In this document: positions 5,174-11,925 of the stretch, piece after piece
Layout: every line of letters starts with the position of its first letter
Numbering within the stretch: position 1 is the stretch's first letter
Origin: Neisseriaceae bacterium
Lineage (GTDB): Bacteria; Pseudomonadota; Gammaproteobacteria; Burkholderiales; Neisseriaceae
Assembly (NCBI GenBank): GCA_030146285.1
Contig: JASLBZ010000118.1
Span: 1-11,925, forward strand
Direction: 5' to 3'
DNA length: 11,925 bases
The notes under the pieces: model-generated
Told to the model about the DNA's origin: nothing
The model's input: only the letters and a program-made list of their open reading frames with translations
Databases searched by the model: none
Translations under genes and position numbers: made by a program

Positions 5174-7102
5174 ATGAATAATAAAGCTGACATCAATATT
5201 GATGCGTTGTTTTTGGGGGCAAAGTCTGACAATGCCGTTTTTTTTCGTGAAATGATGGAGTATGCAGTCAGTGAGCATATGCATTGGCGGACCAGTTTTC
5301 ATCCAGAAGATCCCGCACTGATTACAACTGTGGATCGCTATGCGCCGGATTATCGCAATACCTTATACCAAACAGAAAACATCTTAAGCCAGCTGTCATC
5401 GAAATTGAAAACCACGTCACTGCCTTGGTTTTCACCGCGCTATATGGGGCACATGAATGCGGATACCTTGATGATTTCAAATTTGGCTTATGTGATGTCC
5501 ATGATGTACAACCCCAATAATTGCGCTTATGAAGCATCACCAACCACGACCCTGTTGGAGTTAGAAGCGGGTCAAGATTTGTGTGCGATGTTTGGTTATG
5601 ATGCCAATCATTCTTGGGGGCACATTACCTCTGGTGGTACGGTCGCCAATTATGAAGGTTTGTGGGTTGCTCGCAATTTAAAAACCTTGCCTTTGGCCAT
5701 AGCAAAGCATGAGCAAGCCAAAGTGCTTGTCGAAGCTCAAACAGAAAGCCAATTGCTGAATATGAAGCCAAGTGCTGCCTTGGATTTGTTGGATGAGTTA
5801 AAGAAATCAGGGTGGTTTGAAGGTGTTCGTGCCTTAACTTGCCGTGGTGATGGGCTCTTACCTGAAAAGCTAGGTAAGTTATTGGTGCCACAATCGAAAC
5901 ATTATTCCTGGCTAAAAGCGATGGATATCTTGGGCATGGGACAAAAAAATATTATTCAACTGCCCGTGAACCAAGATTATCGAACCGATACAGTCGCCAT
6001 GCGAGAGATTGTCTTTGACTTGATTGCCAAAGGTGAGCCGATTTTGGCGGTGGTTGCTGTGGTGGGAACAACAGAAACAGGCGCGATTGATGATGTTGCC
6101 CAATTGATTGCCTTACGAAAGGAAACCGAAGCGCTTTTTGGGGTTTCTTTTTACATTCATGTCGATGCCGCTTATGCAGGCTATGCTTGTTCATTGTTTG
6201 TGGATGAAAACAATGAATTTATTGAGTATGAAGCTTTGCTAAAACACTACCAAGATATGGCTATTTTTCCCGACGATATCATTTGGCCTAAGCGTGACGT
6301 GTATGAAAGTTTTAAAGCCTTAAAAGAAGCAGATTCGATTACGGTTGACCCTCATAAGGTGGGCTATATCCCTTATGCAGCGGGTGCCATTTGTATGAAA
6401 GACAAGCGCATTGTTGACTTGATTTCTTACCATGCGGCTTATGTTTTTGAAGAGGTAGAGGAAAAAGGACAAATAACCAATCCACAGCAAGTGGTTTTGG
6501 GTGCTTCTATTATGGAAGGCTCTAAAGCTGGTGCTACTGCTGCCGCTGTTTGGTCAGCTCACCGATTGGTGCCTTTGAACGTACATGGTTACGGCAAGGT
6601 TATTTCTGCTGGTATTGCAACCGCAATGCGCTTGGTTCAAAAATTCAATGATGCTTTAAGCTTTAAAGTAGATGACAAAATGTTTACCGTGTATGCCATG
6701 CCCAATCCTGATTTTCATATGGTGAACTTTGTATTTAAAGAAGTGGGTAACAGCAGCTTGGCCAAACAAAATCAATTGAATAAACGCTTATATGAGTTGT
6801 GCTCTTTTGCTTCGGGCCGAGCGTACAGCAATGATTTTCTTACATCATCCACTGCATTAAGTTTTGAAGAATATGGTGATAGCCCAGCTATTTTGTGTGA
6901 ACAAGCGGGCTTTGCTAGCTGTGAATGGGAGAAAGTACGCAGCATTTACGTTTTGCGAGCGGCAGTGATGACCCATTGCCTACGTGAAGAAGCCCATTTT
7001 GAGCAGTATTGGTTAATGTTACAGCAGATTTTTCAAAGTAAATTACAACAATTGGTTGATGAGGAAAATAAGCGCAATAATCAGCAGCACCAACATTCAT
7101 AA
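5174..7102 (+). CDS. tdc: Tyrosine decarboxylase (PLP-dependent, group II)
   Basis: The enzyme decarboxylates L-tyrosine to tyramine and CO2 in the cytosol, possibly also L-DOPA. The 642-residue product follows the Lactobacillus brevis and Enterococcus tyrosine decarboxylases (about 620 residues) along its length: LDINALF-like start, RYMGHMNADTLM (90 to 100), NNCAYEASP (115 to 123), VPQSKHYSWLKA with the cofactor-stacking His243, HVDAAYAGY with Asp331 for the pyridine nitrogen, and VDPHKVGYIPYAAG with the Schiff-base Lys395. Later landmarks are LEGSKAGATAA-like MEGSKAGATAA and the C-terminal VLRAAVMTH. A slightly longer segment after EEVEEKGQ and a polar NKRNNQQHQHS tail account for the extra length. 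Ribosome site AGAGG (5159-5163) is ten bases upstream. The permease follows after 51 bases, giving a tyrosine uptake and decarboxylation unit. It is divergent from the HpaA-like regulator. Activity on glutamate, which some relatives decarboxylate, is unlikely given the close TyrDC match. Confidence 0.92.
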   Translation: MNNKADINIDALFLGAKSDNAVFFREMMEYAVSEHMHWRTSFHPEDPALITTVDRYAPDYRNTLYQTENILSQLSSKLKTTSLPWFSPRYMGHMNADTLMISNLAYVMSMMYNPNNCAYEASPTTTLLELEAGQDLCAMFGYDANHSWGHITSGGTVANYEGLWVARNLKTLPLAIAKHEQAKVLVEAQTESQLLNMKPSAALDLLDELKKSGWFEGVRALTCRGDGLLPEKLGKLLVPQSKHYSWLKAMDILGMGQKNIIQLPVNQDYRTDTVAMREIVFDLIAKGEPILAVVAVVGTTETGAIDDVAQLIALRKETEALFGVSFYIHVDAAYAGYACSLFVDENNEFIEYEALLKHYQDMAIFPDDIIWPKRDVYESFKALKEADSITVDPHKVGYIPYAAGAICMKDKRIVDLISYHAAYVFEEVEEKGQITNPQQVVLGASIMEGSKAGATAAAVWSAHRLVPLNVHGYGKVISAGIATAMRLVQKFNDALSFKVDDKMFTVYAMPNPDFHMVNFVFKEVGNSSLAKQNQLNKRLYELCSFASGRAYSNDFLTSSTALSFEEYGDSPAILCEQAGFASCEWEKVRSIYVLRAAVMTHCLREEAHFEQYWLMLQQIFQSKLQQLVDEENKRNNQQHQHS

Positions 7103-7153
7103 CATAAATAAAAAATACCAATAATACAAAGATTGAAATACAGGAGTAAAGGC

Positions 7154-8362
7154 ATGAAAAATCGAACACTTGGCAGTATATTGATTATTGCAGGGACAAC
7201 CATTGGCGCAGGCATGCTTGCAATGCCTATCGCAGCTGCTAGTAATGGTTTCGGGGTCAGTATGATTATGTTAATTTCGTTATGGGCAATTATGTGTTAC
7301 ACCGCTTTATTGTTGGTTGAGGTTTACCAACATGAGCCTTATGAAAAAGGCATTGGCAGTGTTGCACAGAAGTATTTGGGTTTTGGTGGCAAGTTTGTGA
7401 CCGGATTTAGTATGATGTTCTTGATGTATGCACTAACGGCTGCCTATGTTAGTGGTGCCGGAGAGATTATTACTTCAGGCTTGAAAACCACTTGGAATAT
7501 GGAAATATCCAGTACCGCTGGTATTGTTGCTTTTACCTTAATTGGTGGCGGTATTGTGTGTTTTGGTACGTCATCGGTTGATTTTATCAACCGGATTTTA
7601 TTTGTCACTAAAATTGTTTTTCTGGTTGTGATTTTAAGTTTGTTAATGCCGCATGTTGAGCAATACAATTTATTATCAAAACCAGTGGAGCAAGTTTTAA
7701 TTTTATCGGCGTTACCTGTGGTGTTTACCTCATTTGGTTTTCATGGCAGCGTACCCAGTATTGTGAAATACATGCATGGCGATGTGAAAAAGCTGCGCAT
7801 TGTTTTTATGGCAGGCAGTGCCATTCCATTGATGGCCTATATATTGTGGCAAATAGCGACATTGGGCAGCATCAGTACCCAGACATTTATGGGAATTTTG
7901 GCTGAAAATGCGGGTTTAAATGGCTTATTGGATACGTTAAGCAGCATTTCGAGTTCAACAAAAACCCGTCTTTCTGCACAAATTTTCATGAGTTTGGCTC
8001 TGGCAACATCATTTTTAGGCGTGGCTTTGGGCTTGTTTGATTACTTGGCAGATTTGTTTAAACGCAATAATACTTTTGTTGGACGTACGCAAACTGGCTT
8101 GTTGACGTTTGTGCCGCCATTGGTTTTTGCGCTGTTTTATCCAAAAGGTTTTATTATGGCTTTGGGTTTTGCTGCGATGGCATTGTCTATTTTAGCCTTG
8201 TTATTGCCAAGCTTGCTGGTGTTTCAATCGCGTAAAATCAACAAAAGCACTTATAAAGTCAAAGGCGGGTTATTGGCCTTAATTGGTGTATTTGTTTTGG
8301 GTATTGTGATTATTGCGATTCAATTTGGTATTGTGTTCAAAATCTTGCCCGAAGTGGGTTGA
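7154..8362 (+). CDS. tyrP: Aromatic amino acid permease, TyrP/Mtr (HAAAP) family
   Basis: This inner-membrane proton symporter probably brings in tyrosine for the decarboxylase encoded just upstream. TM1 carries the family mark GTTIGAGMLAMP (residues 14 to 25), and about eleven hydrophobic segments follow; FGFHGSVPSIVKY near 195 is another typical stretch of TyrP, Mtr and TnaB. The length of about 402 residues equals E. coli TyrP. An ATG at 7133 is also in frame, but the ATG at 7154 has a strong AGGAG (7142-7146) seven bases ahead and begins MKNRTLGS, as family members do, so it is chosen. The enterococcal tyrosine/tyramine exchanger belongs to a different family (APC), so this protein would import tyrosine without obligatory tyramine export. 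The operon ends at the hairpin at 8392-8420. Confidence 0.88.
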   Translation: MKNRTLGSILIIAGTTIGAGMLAMPIAAASNGFGVSMIMLISLWAIMCYTALLLVEVYQHEPYEKGIGSVAQKYLGFGGKFVTGFSMMFLMYALTAAYVSGAGEIITSGLKTTWNMEISSTAGIVAFTLIGGGIVCFGTSSVDFINRILFVTKIVFLVVILSLLMPHVEQYNLLSKPVEQVLILSALPVVFTSFGFHGSVPSIVKYMHGDVKKLRIVFMAGSAIPLMAYILWQIATLGSISTQTFMGILAENAGLNGLLDTLSSISSSTKTRLSAQIFMSLALATSFLGVALGLFDYLADLFKRNNTFVGRTQTGLLTFVPPLVFALFYPKGFIMALGFAAMALSILALLLPSLLVFQSRKINKSTYKVKGGLLALIGVFVLGIVIIAIQFGIVFKILPEVG

Positions 8363-8391
8363 TGCTTCGATGCGTTATTGATTAAAATTTT

Positions 8392-8420
8392 AAAAGGCAA
8401 GTCATTTTGACTTGTCTTTT
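8392..8420. terminator. Terminator between convergent tyrP and the TetR gene
   Basis: AAAAGGCAAGTCA (8392-8404) and TGACTTGTCTTTT (8408-8420) form a 13-bp stem with one G-U pair and a 3-base loop. It lies 30 bases after the tyrP stop and 57 bases beyond the end of the convergent TetR gene. The outer A and T runs, together with AAAATTTT beside it, could serve both directions. Confidence 0.8.
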
Positions 8421-8476
8421 CGGTTTCGTATTTGTACTTTCTGATCATGTTCTTAAACTGGAGTCGGATTCTGATT

Positions 8477-9088
8477 TTAGGATGAGATACACAAACGCAA
8501 TGACTCTTGAAGCAGGCGCCACATGGCTTGTTGGCGTTTTTCAAATACGCCTTCTAAGTCCATCACATCATCGGTATAAATCAGTTCAACATGTAAGCTG
8601 TCAATGATTCCCAAATAAGCTTGTGAAAAATATTCCTTGTCTGTTTCAAGCAGATGGGCATAAGCGGTTTGTTGGTTTAATTGGTGAGTGAACTGTTGTT
8701 GTAAGTGCTGTAAATAGTCTCGATAACCACGGTTCACCCGATGGCGCAAATGGCTTGGTGGTAAGTAGGCAGTCTGTAATAAAAATTGCAATGCCACTGA
8801 TTTTGCATAGTGCTGCTTCATGTACAAAAAATAACGAAAACCAACTTGCTCATCCAATAAAGGTTCAGAAAAGCACTGGCGAACAAATTCTGTTTCCTCT
8901 GCCAGTGCATCATTCAAAACCAATATAAACAATTCATCTTTGGACTTAAAGTGGGCATACAGCGATGGTTTGCGAATGCCCACTGTTGTGGCGATCTCAT
9001 TTAGCGAGGTGCCATGGTAGCCATCTTTGGCAAAATGAATGGCAGCAGCCTGGCAAATTCGCATCATTGAAGCAGAGCGCCGCGTCAT
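8477..9088 (-). CDS. TetR/AcrR-family transcriptional regulator
   Basis: The 203-residue protein has a TetR N-terminal DNA-binding domain (about 10 to 55), with GYHGTSLNEIATTVGIRKPSLYAHFKSK spanning the helix-turn-helix (written here in the family's usual order, residues 23 to 50). The rest is a helical ligand-binding domain that I do not recognise more closely. The ribosome site AGGAA is eight bases before the ATG at 9086-9088. The gene lies 30 bases after the MFS transporter on the same strand, so both are probably one operon repressed by this protein through the dyad at 10384-10400, with release by a toxic substrate of the pump. The ligand cannot be told from the sequence. Confidence 0.85.
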   Translation of the reverse strand: MTRRSASMMRICQAAAIHFAKDGYHGTSLNEIATTVGIRKPSLYAHFKSKDELFILVLNDALAEETEFVRQCFSEPLLDEQVGFRYFLYMKQHYAKSVALQFLLQTAYLPPSHLRHRVNRGYRDYLQHLQQQFTHQLNQQTAYAHLLETDKEYFSQAYLGIIDSLHVELIYTDDVMDLEGVFEKRQQAMWRLLQESLRLCISS

Positions 9089-9118
9089 TTTTTGTATTCC
9101 TATGGTTAATGTGTCAAA

Positions 9119-10330
9119 TCATGCCTGTCGCTGAGTTTCTTGGCGTTTGCTGGCAATGGTCAACAATAGTATCACAATACAAAAGACAGCTTGAAAACCA
9201 AGCCATGCCTCAGGACTGTGTTCTGCCAGTGCACCAGCCAATGGTGTGGCTGCAGCAGGAATCACCAATTGCAAAGCGCCCAATAAAGCAGCGGTAAAGC
9301 CCAAGGCTTTTTCTTGAGAAGACATGGCCATGGCCATTAGGGTTGCCTCTGCAATGCCTAAACCAAACATGGCTAAAAACATTCCCAAGACCACGCCAGG
9401 CAAACCGATGCCCAGATAAGCAGATACAAAGCCAATGCATGCACCGATGAACATAAACCAAACACCAGATAGGGCTAGCTTGGCTCCACCATAAACAGCG
9501 ACCCAGCGACTGGTGCCTAAGGCTCCGAATAATACGGCAATGCCCGTACCGCCAAAAACCAAACCAAAAGTATCAGGGCTCAGTTGGTAGTCATTTTGGT
9601 AAACATAAGCTGCGCCACTGATGTAGGCCATTAAAAAGAAGAAGACAGCCGCCAATGCCAGTGCAGGCAATAAAAAATACCGATCGGATGCAATTGAAGC
9701 GTAGGTTTTGGCAATTTGTTTGGGTTTTAATGACAATCGCTTGTGCGTGGGTAAGCTTTCAGGCAGCCTGAAGCAAGTATTGATAAAGGCCGCAATACCC
9801 ATGCTAGCCAATAAAATCATCACCGCACGCCAGCCCCAAAATGACTCAACATAACCGCCTACAGCCGGTGCAATCACAGGTGTTAAACCTTCAATGGTCA
9901 TTAAGAGCGCAAACAATTTGGTCGCTTCAGTGCCAGTGCTGACATCTCGTACCGTGCTCATGGCCGCAACCAAGGTCATCGAAGATGCTAAACCTTGGAA
10001 AAAGCGAGCCAGCAATAAGGTCTCAATGTTGTTGGCTGTGGCTGCCAAAAAAGCCATGGCAATAAACACCAAAAGAGATAGCAATAAGGGTTTTCGACGA
10101 CCAAAAGCATCGATAATCGGCCCGCAAATCAATTGTCCTGCACCCATTGCCAATAAGAAAATGGTTAAGGTTAATTGCATATTGGCGTATGAAGTTTTCA
10201 ATGCCACGCCCATGTCGGGTATGGATGGCAAATACATGTCAATGGAGGCCGGGCCTAAAACGGTAATCAGTGCCAATGATGCGGCCAATTTAAAACCAAG
10301 ATGTTGGCTAGAGTCAGAAGTGGATTTCAT
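9119..10330 (-). CDS. MFS transporter, Bcr/CflA-like multidrug or toxic-compound exporter
   Basis: This is a 403-residue inner-membrane protein with about twelve hydrophobic segments. It shares the Bcr/CflA/CmlA marks of the MFS protein at 2648-3850: DMYLPSIPD in TM1 (31 to 39), motif A GPIIDAFGRRK (70 to 80), ARFFQGL and a V-R-D triplet. The two are clearly diverged paralogues and not a recent duplication. The start has no strong ribosome site (CAATCATC precedes the ATG), but the next methionine is already inside TM1, so the first ATG is retained. Coupling to a TetR gene 30 bases downstream and an upstream dyad point to an inducible efflux pump using the proton gradient. Inside the gene at 9758-9772 lies a palindromic DNA-uptake-like sequence. 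Substrate unknown. Confidence 0.85.
   Translation of the reverse strand: MKSTSDSSQHLGFKLAASLALITVLGPASIDMYLPSIPDMGVALKTSYANMQLTLTIFLLAMGAGQLICGPIIDAFGRRKPLLLSLLVFIAMAFLAATANNIETLLLARFFQGLASSMTLVAAMSTVRDVSTGTEATKLFALLMTIEGLTPVIAPAVGGYVESFWGWRAVMILLASMGIAAFINTCFRLPESLPTHKRLSLKPKQIAKTYASIASDRYFLLPALALAAVFFFLMAYISGAAYVYQNDYQLSPDTFGLVFGGTGIAVLFGALGTSRWVAVYGGAKLALSGVWFMFIGACIGFVSAYLGIGLPGVVLGMFLAMFGLGIAEATLMAMAMSSQEKALGFTAALLGALQLVIPAAATPLAGALAEHSPEAWLGFQAVFCIVILLLTIASKRQETQRQA
9758..9772. repeat. Palindromic DNA-uptake-like sequence inside the MFS gene
   Basis: TTCAGGCAGCCTGAA is two perfect 7-base arms around a central A. The forward strand reads AGGCAGCCTGAA and the reverse strand AGGCTGCCTGAA, which I recall as the AG-king and AG-sim dialects of the neisserial DNA uptake sequence. 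In the gene it encodes FRLPE. Confidence 0.5.
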
Positions 10331-10383
10331 GATGATTGTATTGAATATTGTGCTAAGAAGTTAAAAGAGCTGCAGTGTAAAAT

Positions 10384-10400
10384 ACCTACCGATAGGTAGT
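10384..10400. promoter_or_regulatory. Probable TetR operator upstream of the MFS-tetR operon
   Basis: ACCTACCGATAGGTAGT contains two overlapping dyads: CTACC-GATA-GGTAG (10386-10399) and ACCTA-CCGA-TAGGT (10384-10397). The site lies 54 bases before the MFS start codon and on the far side of the queF promoter. Its size and composition fit operators of AcrR-like TetR repressors. The target assignment is by proximity. Confidence 0.6.
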
Positions 10401-10480
10401 CTATGCTTATTTTGACTGGAAAAAATGGTTTAAATCGACAGTGGAAAATCACGCGAATGGCTGATGCTGCCTGATGAAAA

Positions 10481-10510
10481 TTGGCTTTACTGGTGTTATT
10501 TTGTTATCAT
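10481..10510 (+). promoter_or_regulatory. Extended -10 promoter of the queF-yhhQ operon
   Basis: TTGGCT (10481-10486) and TATCAT (10505-10510) are 18 bases apart, and TG at 10502-10503 makes the -10 extended (TG-T-TATCAT). Transcription would begin near 10517, just ahead of the riboswitch at 10531. That neat placement is the best support for this promoter. Confidence 0.6.
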
Positions 10511-10530
10511 CTGTCCTCAATTTTTCATTT

Positions 10531-10568
10531 TGTGGTTCGAAATCCTCCCACACTAAAAAAACTAAGGA
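10531..10568 (+). ncRNA. preQ1-I riboswitch (translational type)
   Basis: TGTGG (10531-10535) and CCACA (10548-10552) form the 5-bp P1 stem. The 12-base loop carries TTCG and TCCT, and an A-rich tail runs to ACTAAGGA, the standard 3' end of class I preQ1 aptamers. Loop TCCT (10543-10546) is complementary to AGGA (10565-10568), giving the pseudoknot helix. AAGGA is also the ribosome site of queF, so binding of preQ1 should hide it and reduce translation of queF, and perhaps of yhhQ. Both genes act on queuosine precursors, which fits the ligand. Assignment is by motif and pairing only. Confidence 0.9.
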
Positions 10569-10575
10569 AGCTTTA

Positions 10576-11055
10576 ATGCGTTCAGATAACTCATTAGATG
10601 GTGTGACGTTGCTTGGTCAAAATCAGACTCAGTATCAAGACACTTACCATCCAGATGTACTAGAAACTTTTCAAAACTTACACCCGAATAACGATTATTT
10701 GGTTAAATTTATTTGCCCAGAATTCACCAGTTTGTGTCCTATTACAGGGCAGCCTGATTTTGCCACAATTCATATTGCTTATGTTCCCAATGAGCTTATG
10801 GTTGAAAGCAAATCATTAAAACTGTATTTGTTCAGTTTTAGAAATCAAGGTGATTTTCATGAAGATTGTGTCAACATCATCATGAAGGACTTGGTGAAGC
10901 TTATGCAGCCAAAATACTTGGAAGTTACTGGTGTATTTACTCCGCGTGGTGGTATTGCGATTCACCCTTATGCCAATTATGGTGAAAAAGGCAGCCTTTG
11001 GGAGGGCCGTGCAGCAGAGCGCTTGTTAACGCAAGCGTTTAATGCATCTGTCTAA
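10576..11055 (+). CDS. queF: NADPH-dependent 7-cyano-7-deazaguanine (preQ0) reductase, QueF type I
   Basis: The enzyme reduces the nitrile of preQ0 to the aminomethyl group of preQ1 with two NADPH, in the tRNA queuosine pathway, in the cytosol. The protein has 159 residues, the size of the short, single-domain QueF type. It shows EFTSLCPITGQPDFATI with the thioimide-forming Cys54 and the general acid Asp61, the QueF motif ESKSLKLYLFSFRNQGDFHE (78 to 96) with Glu78 and His95 for substrate binding, and TPRGGIAIHP near 122. The start at 10576 has AAGGA (10564-10568) seven bases ahead, within the riboswitch. An in-frame ATG at 10474 would add 34 residues resembling a lipoprotein signal, but that stretch spans the promoter and riboswitch and is rejected. 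The permease gene follows after 12 bases. Confidence 0.95.
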   Translation: MRSDNSLDGVTLLGQNQTQYQDTYHPDVLETFQNLHPNNDYLVKFICPEFTSLCPITGQPDFATIHIAYVPNELMVESKSLKLYLFSFRNQGDFHEDCVNIIMKDLVKLMQPKYLEVTGVFTPRGGIAIHPYANYGEKGSLWEGRAAERLLTQAFNASV

Positions 11056-11067
11056 AAGGCAATATTC

Positions 11068-11763
11068 ATGCAAAACTTAAAACTAACACGCGATCAGTAT
11101 CGTAAGGCTTTGCTGTGGCTGAGCTTCTGGCACATTCTGGTGATTGCCATTAGCAACTACTTGGTACAGTTTCCATTTGCCATTGGCTTTGTTGACAGCA
11201 CTTGGGGTGCATTTACTTTTCCTTTTATCTTTATCACCACGGATTTGACTGTACGCATTTTCGGCTCATCTTTGGCACGTAAAATTATTTTTTATGTGAT
11301 GGCACCAGCACTTTTGATTTCCTATGTCTTGTCGGTATTGTTCAGTGATGGCACTTGGCAAGGCATTTCATCTTTATTGGTAGCGAATACCTTTGTTGCT
11401 CGCATTGCTTTGGCAAGTTTTACTGCTTATGTGGTTGGGCAGTTGATGGATATTTCTGTTTTTAATCGTTTGCGTCAAATGCGCCAATGGTGGGTTGCGC
11501 CTTTTGCGGCAGCAATCTTTGGTAATGCTGTGGATACATTGGTTTTCTTTGCCGTGGCCTTTTACCAAAGCCAGGATGCGTTTATGGCAGTGATGTGGCC
11601 TAAGATTGCCTTGGTTGATTATGGCTTTAAGATTTTAATTTGCACTATATTTTTCTTGCCACTTTATGGTGTGATTTTGTCGTATTTGCAGAAAAAATTA
11701 ACCCATATTGATACCCAATCGAGCATGGAAAAAAGTAAGCCAGAATTGGAAATTCATTCGTAA
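11068..11763 (+). CDS. yhhQ: Queuosine-precursor (preQ0/preQ1) transporter, YhhQ/VUT family
   Basis: This 231-residue inner-membrane protein is thought to import 7-cyano- and 7-aminomethyl-7-deazaguanine. It has about six hydrophobic segments and the family's recognisable runs: LVQFPFAIGF, TWGAFTFPFIFITTDLTVRIFG in the second segment (residues 46 to 67), and GNAVDTLVFFAVAFY with a conserved N-x-x-D-T in a later one. Length and motifs match E. coli YhhQ (about 220 residues). AAAGG (11055-11059) lies eight bases before the ATG and overlaps the queF stop, so the two genes are co-transcribed and probably share the preQ1 riboswitch. Together they combine salvage of precursor from outside with reduction of preQ0 inside. 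Confidence 0.93.
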   Translation: MQNLKLTRDQYRKALLWLSFWHILVIAISNYLVQFPFAIGFVDSTWGAFTFPFIFITTDLTVRIFGSSLARKIIFYVMAPALLISYVLSVLFSDGTWQGISSLLVANTFVARIALASFTAYVVGQLMDISVFNRLRQMRQWWVAPFAAAIFGNAVDTLVFFAVAFYQSQDAFMAVMWPKIALVDYGFKILICTIFFLPLYGVILSYLQKKLTHIDTQSSMEKSKPELEIHS

Positions 11764-11779
11764 AATAAGTTGCATTTAA

Positions 11780-11814
11780 AAAACAGCCCAATATTAAAGT
11801 TGGGCTGTTTTTTT
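11780..11814 (+). terminator. Intrinsic terminator of queF-yhhQ
   Basis: AAAACAGCCCAA (11780-11791) and TTGGGCTGTTTT (11800-11811) form a perfect 12-bp stem with an 8-base loop, followed by more T. The A-rich run before it gives a U-run on the other strand too, so it may also end a leftward gene. Confidence 0.92.
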
Positions 11815-11880
11815 GTGTGTGGCCAAATATTCTTGTCAGTCTAGAAATAAGCAACTTCCAGATAGCTTCTTACTAATGTA

Positions 11881-11925
11881 TCAGTCATCCAGATGCTGTT
11901 TATTGGCTTGGGTGAGGGTATCAAT
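11881..11925 (-). CDS. Possible C-terminal end of a convergent gene (partial)
   Basis: On the reverse strand the frame from the window edge gives IDTLTQANKQHLDD and a TGA at 11881-11883, with codons typical of the other genes here. A second reverse frame, ending in TAG at 11841-11843, reads SIWMTDTLVRSYLEVAYF at its end and is a real alternative. Either would be a leftward gene converging on yhhQ, with the terminator at 11780-11814 shared. The piece is too short to name. Confidence 0.33.
   Translation of the reverse strand: MDTLTQANKQHLDD

Noticed and set aside
5174..7102. Decarboxylase as a glutamate decarboxylase
   Set aside because: The whole sequence follows lactic acid bacterial tyrosine decarboxylases, and the adjacent transporter is an aromatic amino acid permease and not a GadC-type exchanger.
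7133..7153. Earlier in-frame ATG for the permease (adds MKYRSKG)
   Set aside because: It has no ribosome site, whereas AGGAG at 7142-7146 lies inside this stretch and is well spaced from the ATG at 7154.
2648..10330. The two MFS genes as a duplication or boundary of an inserted segment
   Set aside because: They share family motifs only, differ in most positions, lie on opposite strands and have different regulators. No flanking repeats or integrase were seen.
10474..10575. N-terminal extension of queF that resembles a lipoprotein signal peptide (MKIGFTGVILLSS... followed by NFSFC)
   Set aside because: QueF is cytosolic. The stretch coincides with the -10 region and the preQ1 riboswitch, and the internal ATG at 10576 has the proper ribosome site and matches the family start.

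Overview
The window is ordinary chromosomal DNA of a proteobacterium with fairly AT-rich codon use. It holds nine complete genes, and probably the tails of two more at its edges. Placement near the Neisseriaceae is an inference. It rests on one exact copy of a 12-base sequence that matches, from memory, the 'AG-king' dialect of the neisserial DNA uptake sequence (9761-9772, inside a gene). Two near-copies add a little support, at 4794-4805 and at 1009-1018 (reverse strand). Such sequences are far sparser here than is usual for that family, so the placement is tentative. No mobile element, CRISPR array, rRNA or tRNA was seen.

Left part (405-4733): an aromatic hydroxylation module. An acyl-CoA-dehydrogenase-fold oxygenase and a flavin reductase with a fused MarR-like domain match the two-component p-hydroxyphenylacetate (HPA) 3-hydroxylase of Acinetobacter baumannii (C2 and C1) almost throughout, including the C2 active-site residues. 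They are followed by a strong terminator, a Bcr/CflA-type MFS transporter, and, on the opposite strand, an AraC-family regulator resembling HpaA. This gene content mirrors the hpaX-hpaA-hpaBC part of enterobacterial HPA clusters, but no ring-cleavage genes are present.

Centre (4734-8420): a 440-base AT-rich intergenic region with clustered direct and inverted repeats separates the regulator from a divergent operon. That operon encodes a group II tyrosine decarboxylase and a TyrP/Mtr-type aromatic amino acid permease, and ends in a terminator. Together the two genes should import tyrosine and convert it to tyramine. Tyramine could feed the HPA hydroxylase through an amine oxidase and an aldehyde dehydrogenase encoded elsewhere, or the hydroxylase could act directly on a tyrosine-derived phenol. 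The second option is speculation.

Right part (8477-11925): a leftward operon of a second Bcr/CflA-type MFS transporter and a TetR regulator, with a probable TetR operator upstream. Divergent from it is a queuosine-precursor operon, queF-yhhQ, headed by an extended -10 promoter and a preQ1-I riboswitch whose 3' tail contains the queF ribosome binding site. The operon closes with a perfect 12-bp terminator hairpin, and a convergent gene may end just beyond it.
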